A DNA stretch of 64,000 nucleotides, taken from NCBI GenBank assembly GCA_002077065.1, contig NAJO01000025.1, positions 674,957 through 738,956 on the forward strand, read 5' to 3'. Positions 63,903-64,000 of the stretch are shown piece after piece (the first letter of the stretch is position 1; each line of letters opens with the position of its first letter). Position numbers and translations under genes: made by a program. The notes beneath the pieces were generated by a model that was not told the DNA's origin, did no database searches, and saw only the letters and a list, made by a program, of their open reading frames with translations. Origin of the DNA: Cryoendolithus antarcticus. Its lineage: Eukaryota > Ascomycota > Dothideomycetes > Cladosporiales > Cladosporiaceae.

Positions 63903-64000
63903 TTAGGGTTAGGGTTAGGGTTAGGGTTAGGGTTAGGGTTAGGGTTAGGGTTAGGGTTAGGGTTAGGGTTAGGGTTAGGGTTAGGGTTAGGGTTAGGGTT
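63903..64000 (+). repeat. Telomeric TTAGGG array
   Basis: Perfect tandem TTAGGG units, about 16 copies, run to the end of the window. The G-rich strand points to the right, so this is the right-hand chromosome terminus. Confidence 0.99.

Noticed and set aside
1..64000. CRISPR array, prokaryotic operon features, rRNA or tRNA genes
   Set aside because: The window is eukaryotic, with spliced genes and a telomere; no direct-repeat/spacer array and no convincing tRNA or rRNA was seen.

Overview
The window is the right-hand end of a chromosome from a filamentous ascomycete. It ends in a telomere array of TTAGGG repeats (63903-64000). Genes carry short introns (about 47-75 nt, a few longer) with GTRNGT-type donors and CTRAY-like branch points. 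Fungus-restricted families are present: the fungal rhodopsin-like membrane domain, HET domains, HsbA, and a small F-box-like family. This mix suggests Pezizomycotina, probably Dothideomycetes/Mycosphaerellales. That placement is inference; no rDNA or marker gene is present.

Layout. 0.2-7.3 kb: a rhodopsin-like membrane protein, an FAD oxidoreductase pseudogene with three in-frame stops, a ferric reductase, and a divergent TBC Rab-GAP. 8.5-11 kb: an orphan gene with a degenerate minisatellite. 11-21 kb: a P4-ATPase flippase, a mitochondrial kynurenine-type aminotransferase and a nine-exon oligopeptide transporter. 22.8-33 kb: a FIT lipid-droplet protein, an M20 amidohydrolase, a divergent pair of F-box-like genes (one stop-interrupted), a PhoD phosphatase and a DUF7704-like membrane protein. 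33.4-45 kb: an F-box/WD40 protein, a second divergent pair of F-box-like genes, a secreted GH5 glycosidase, a HET protein and polyprenal reductase (DFG10). 45-57.2 kb: an NAD(P) reductase, HsbA, cytosolic PheRS beta and PP2A scaffold A subunit (head-to-head), a fifth F-box-like gene, the Spp1-type COMPASS PHD protein and a GGCT-like enzyme. 57.6-59.7 kb: a second HET protein. 59.7-61.7 kb: an AT-rich, TpA-rich, RIP-like block holding a solo LTR with a perfect 5-bp target duplication. 61.7-63.6 kb: an animal-type haem peroxidase broken by one stop, 332 bp from the telomere repeats.

The genes do not form one pathway; they are ordinary chromosomal genes plus accessory ones. The most distinctive features are the two head-to-head F-box-like pairs about 10 kb apart with a fifth relative, three genes interrupted only by clean nonsense codons, the solo LTR inside the RIP-like block, and essential genes within about 16 kb of the telomere. 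Exon joins were derived by hand from splice motifs, reading frame and recalled family consensus; none was checked against RNA or a database.
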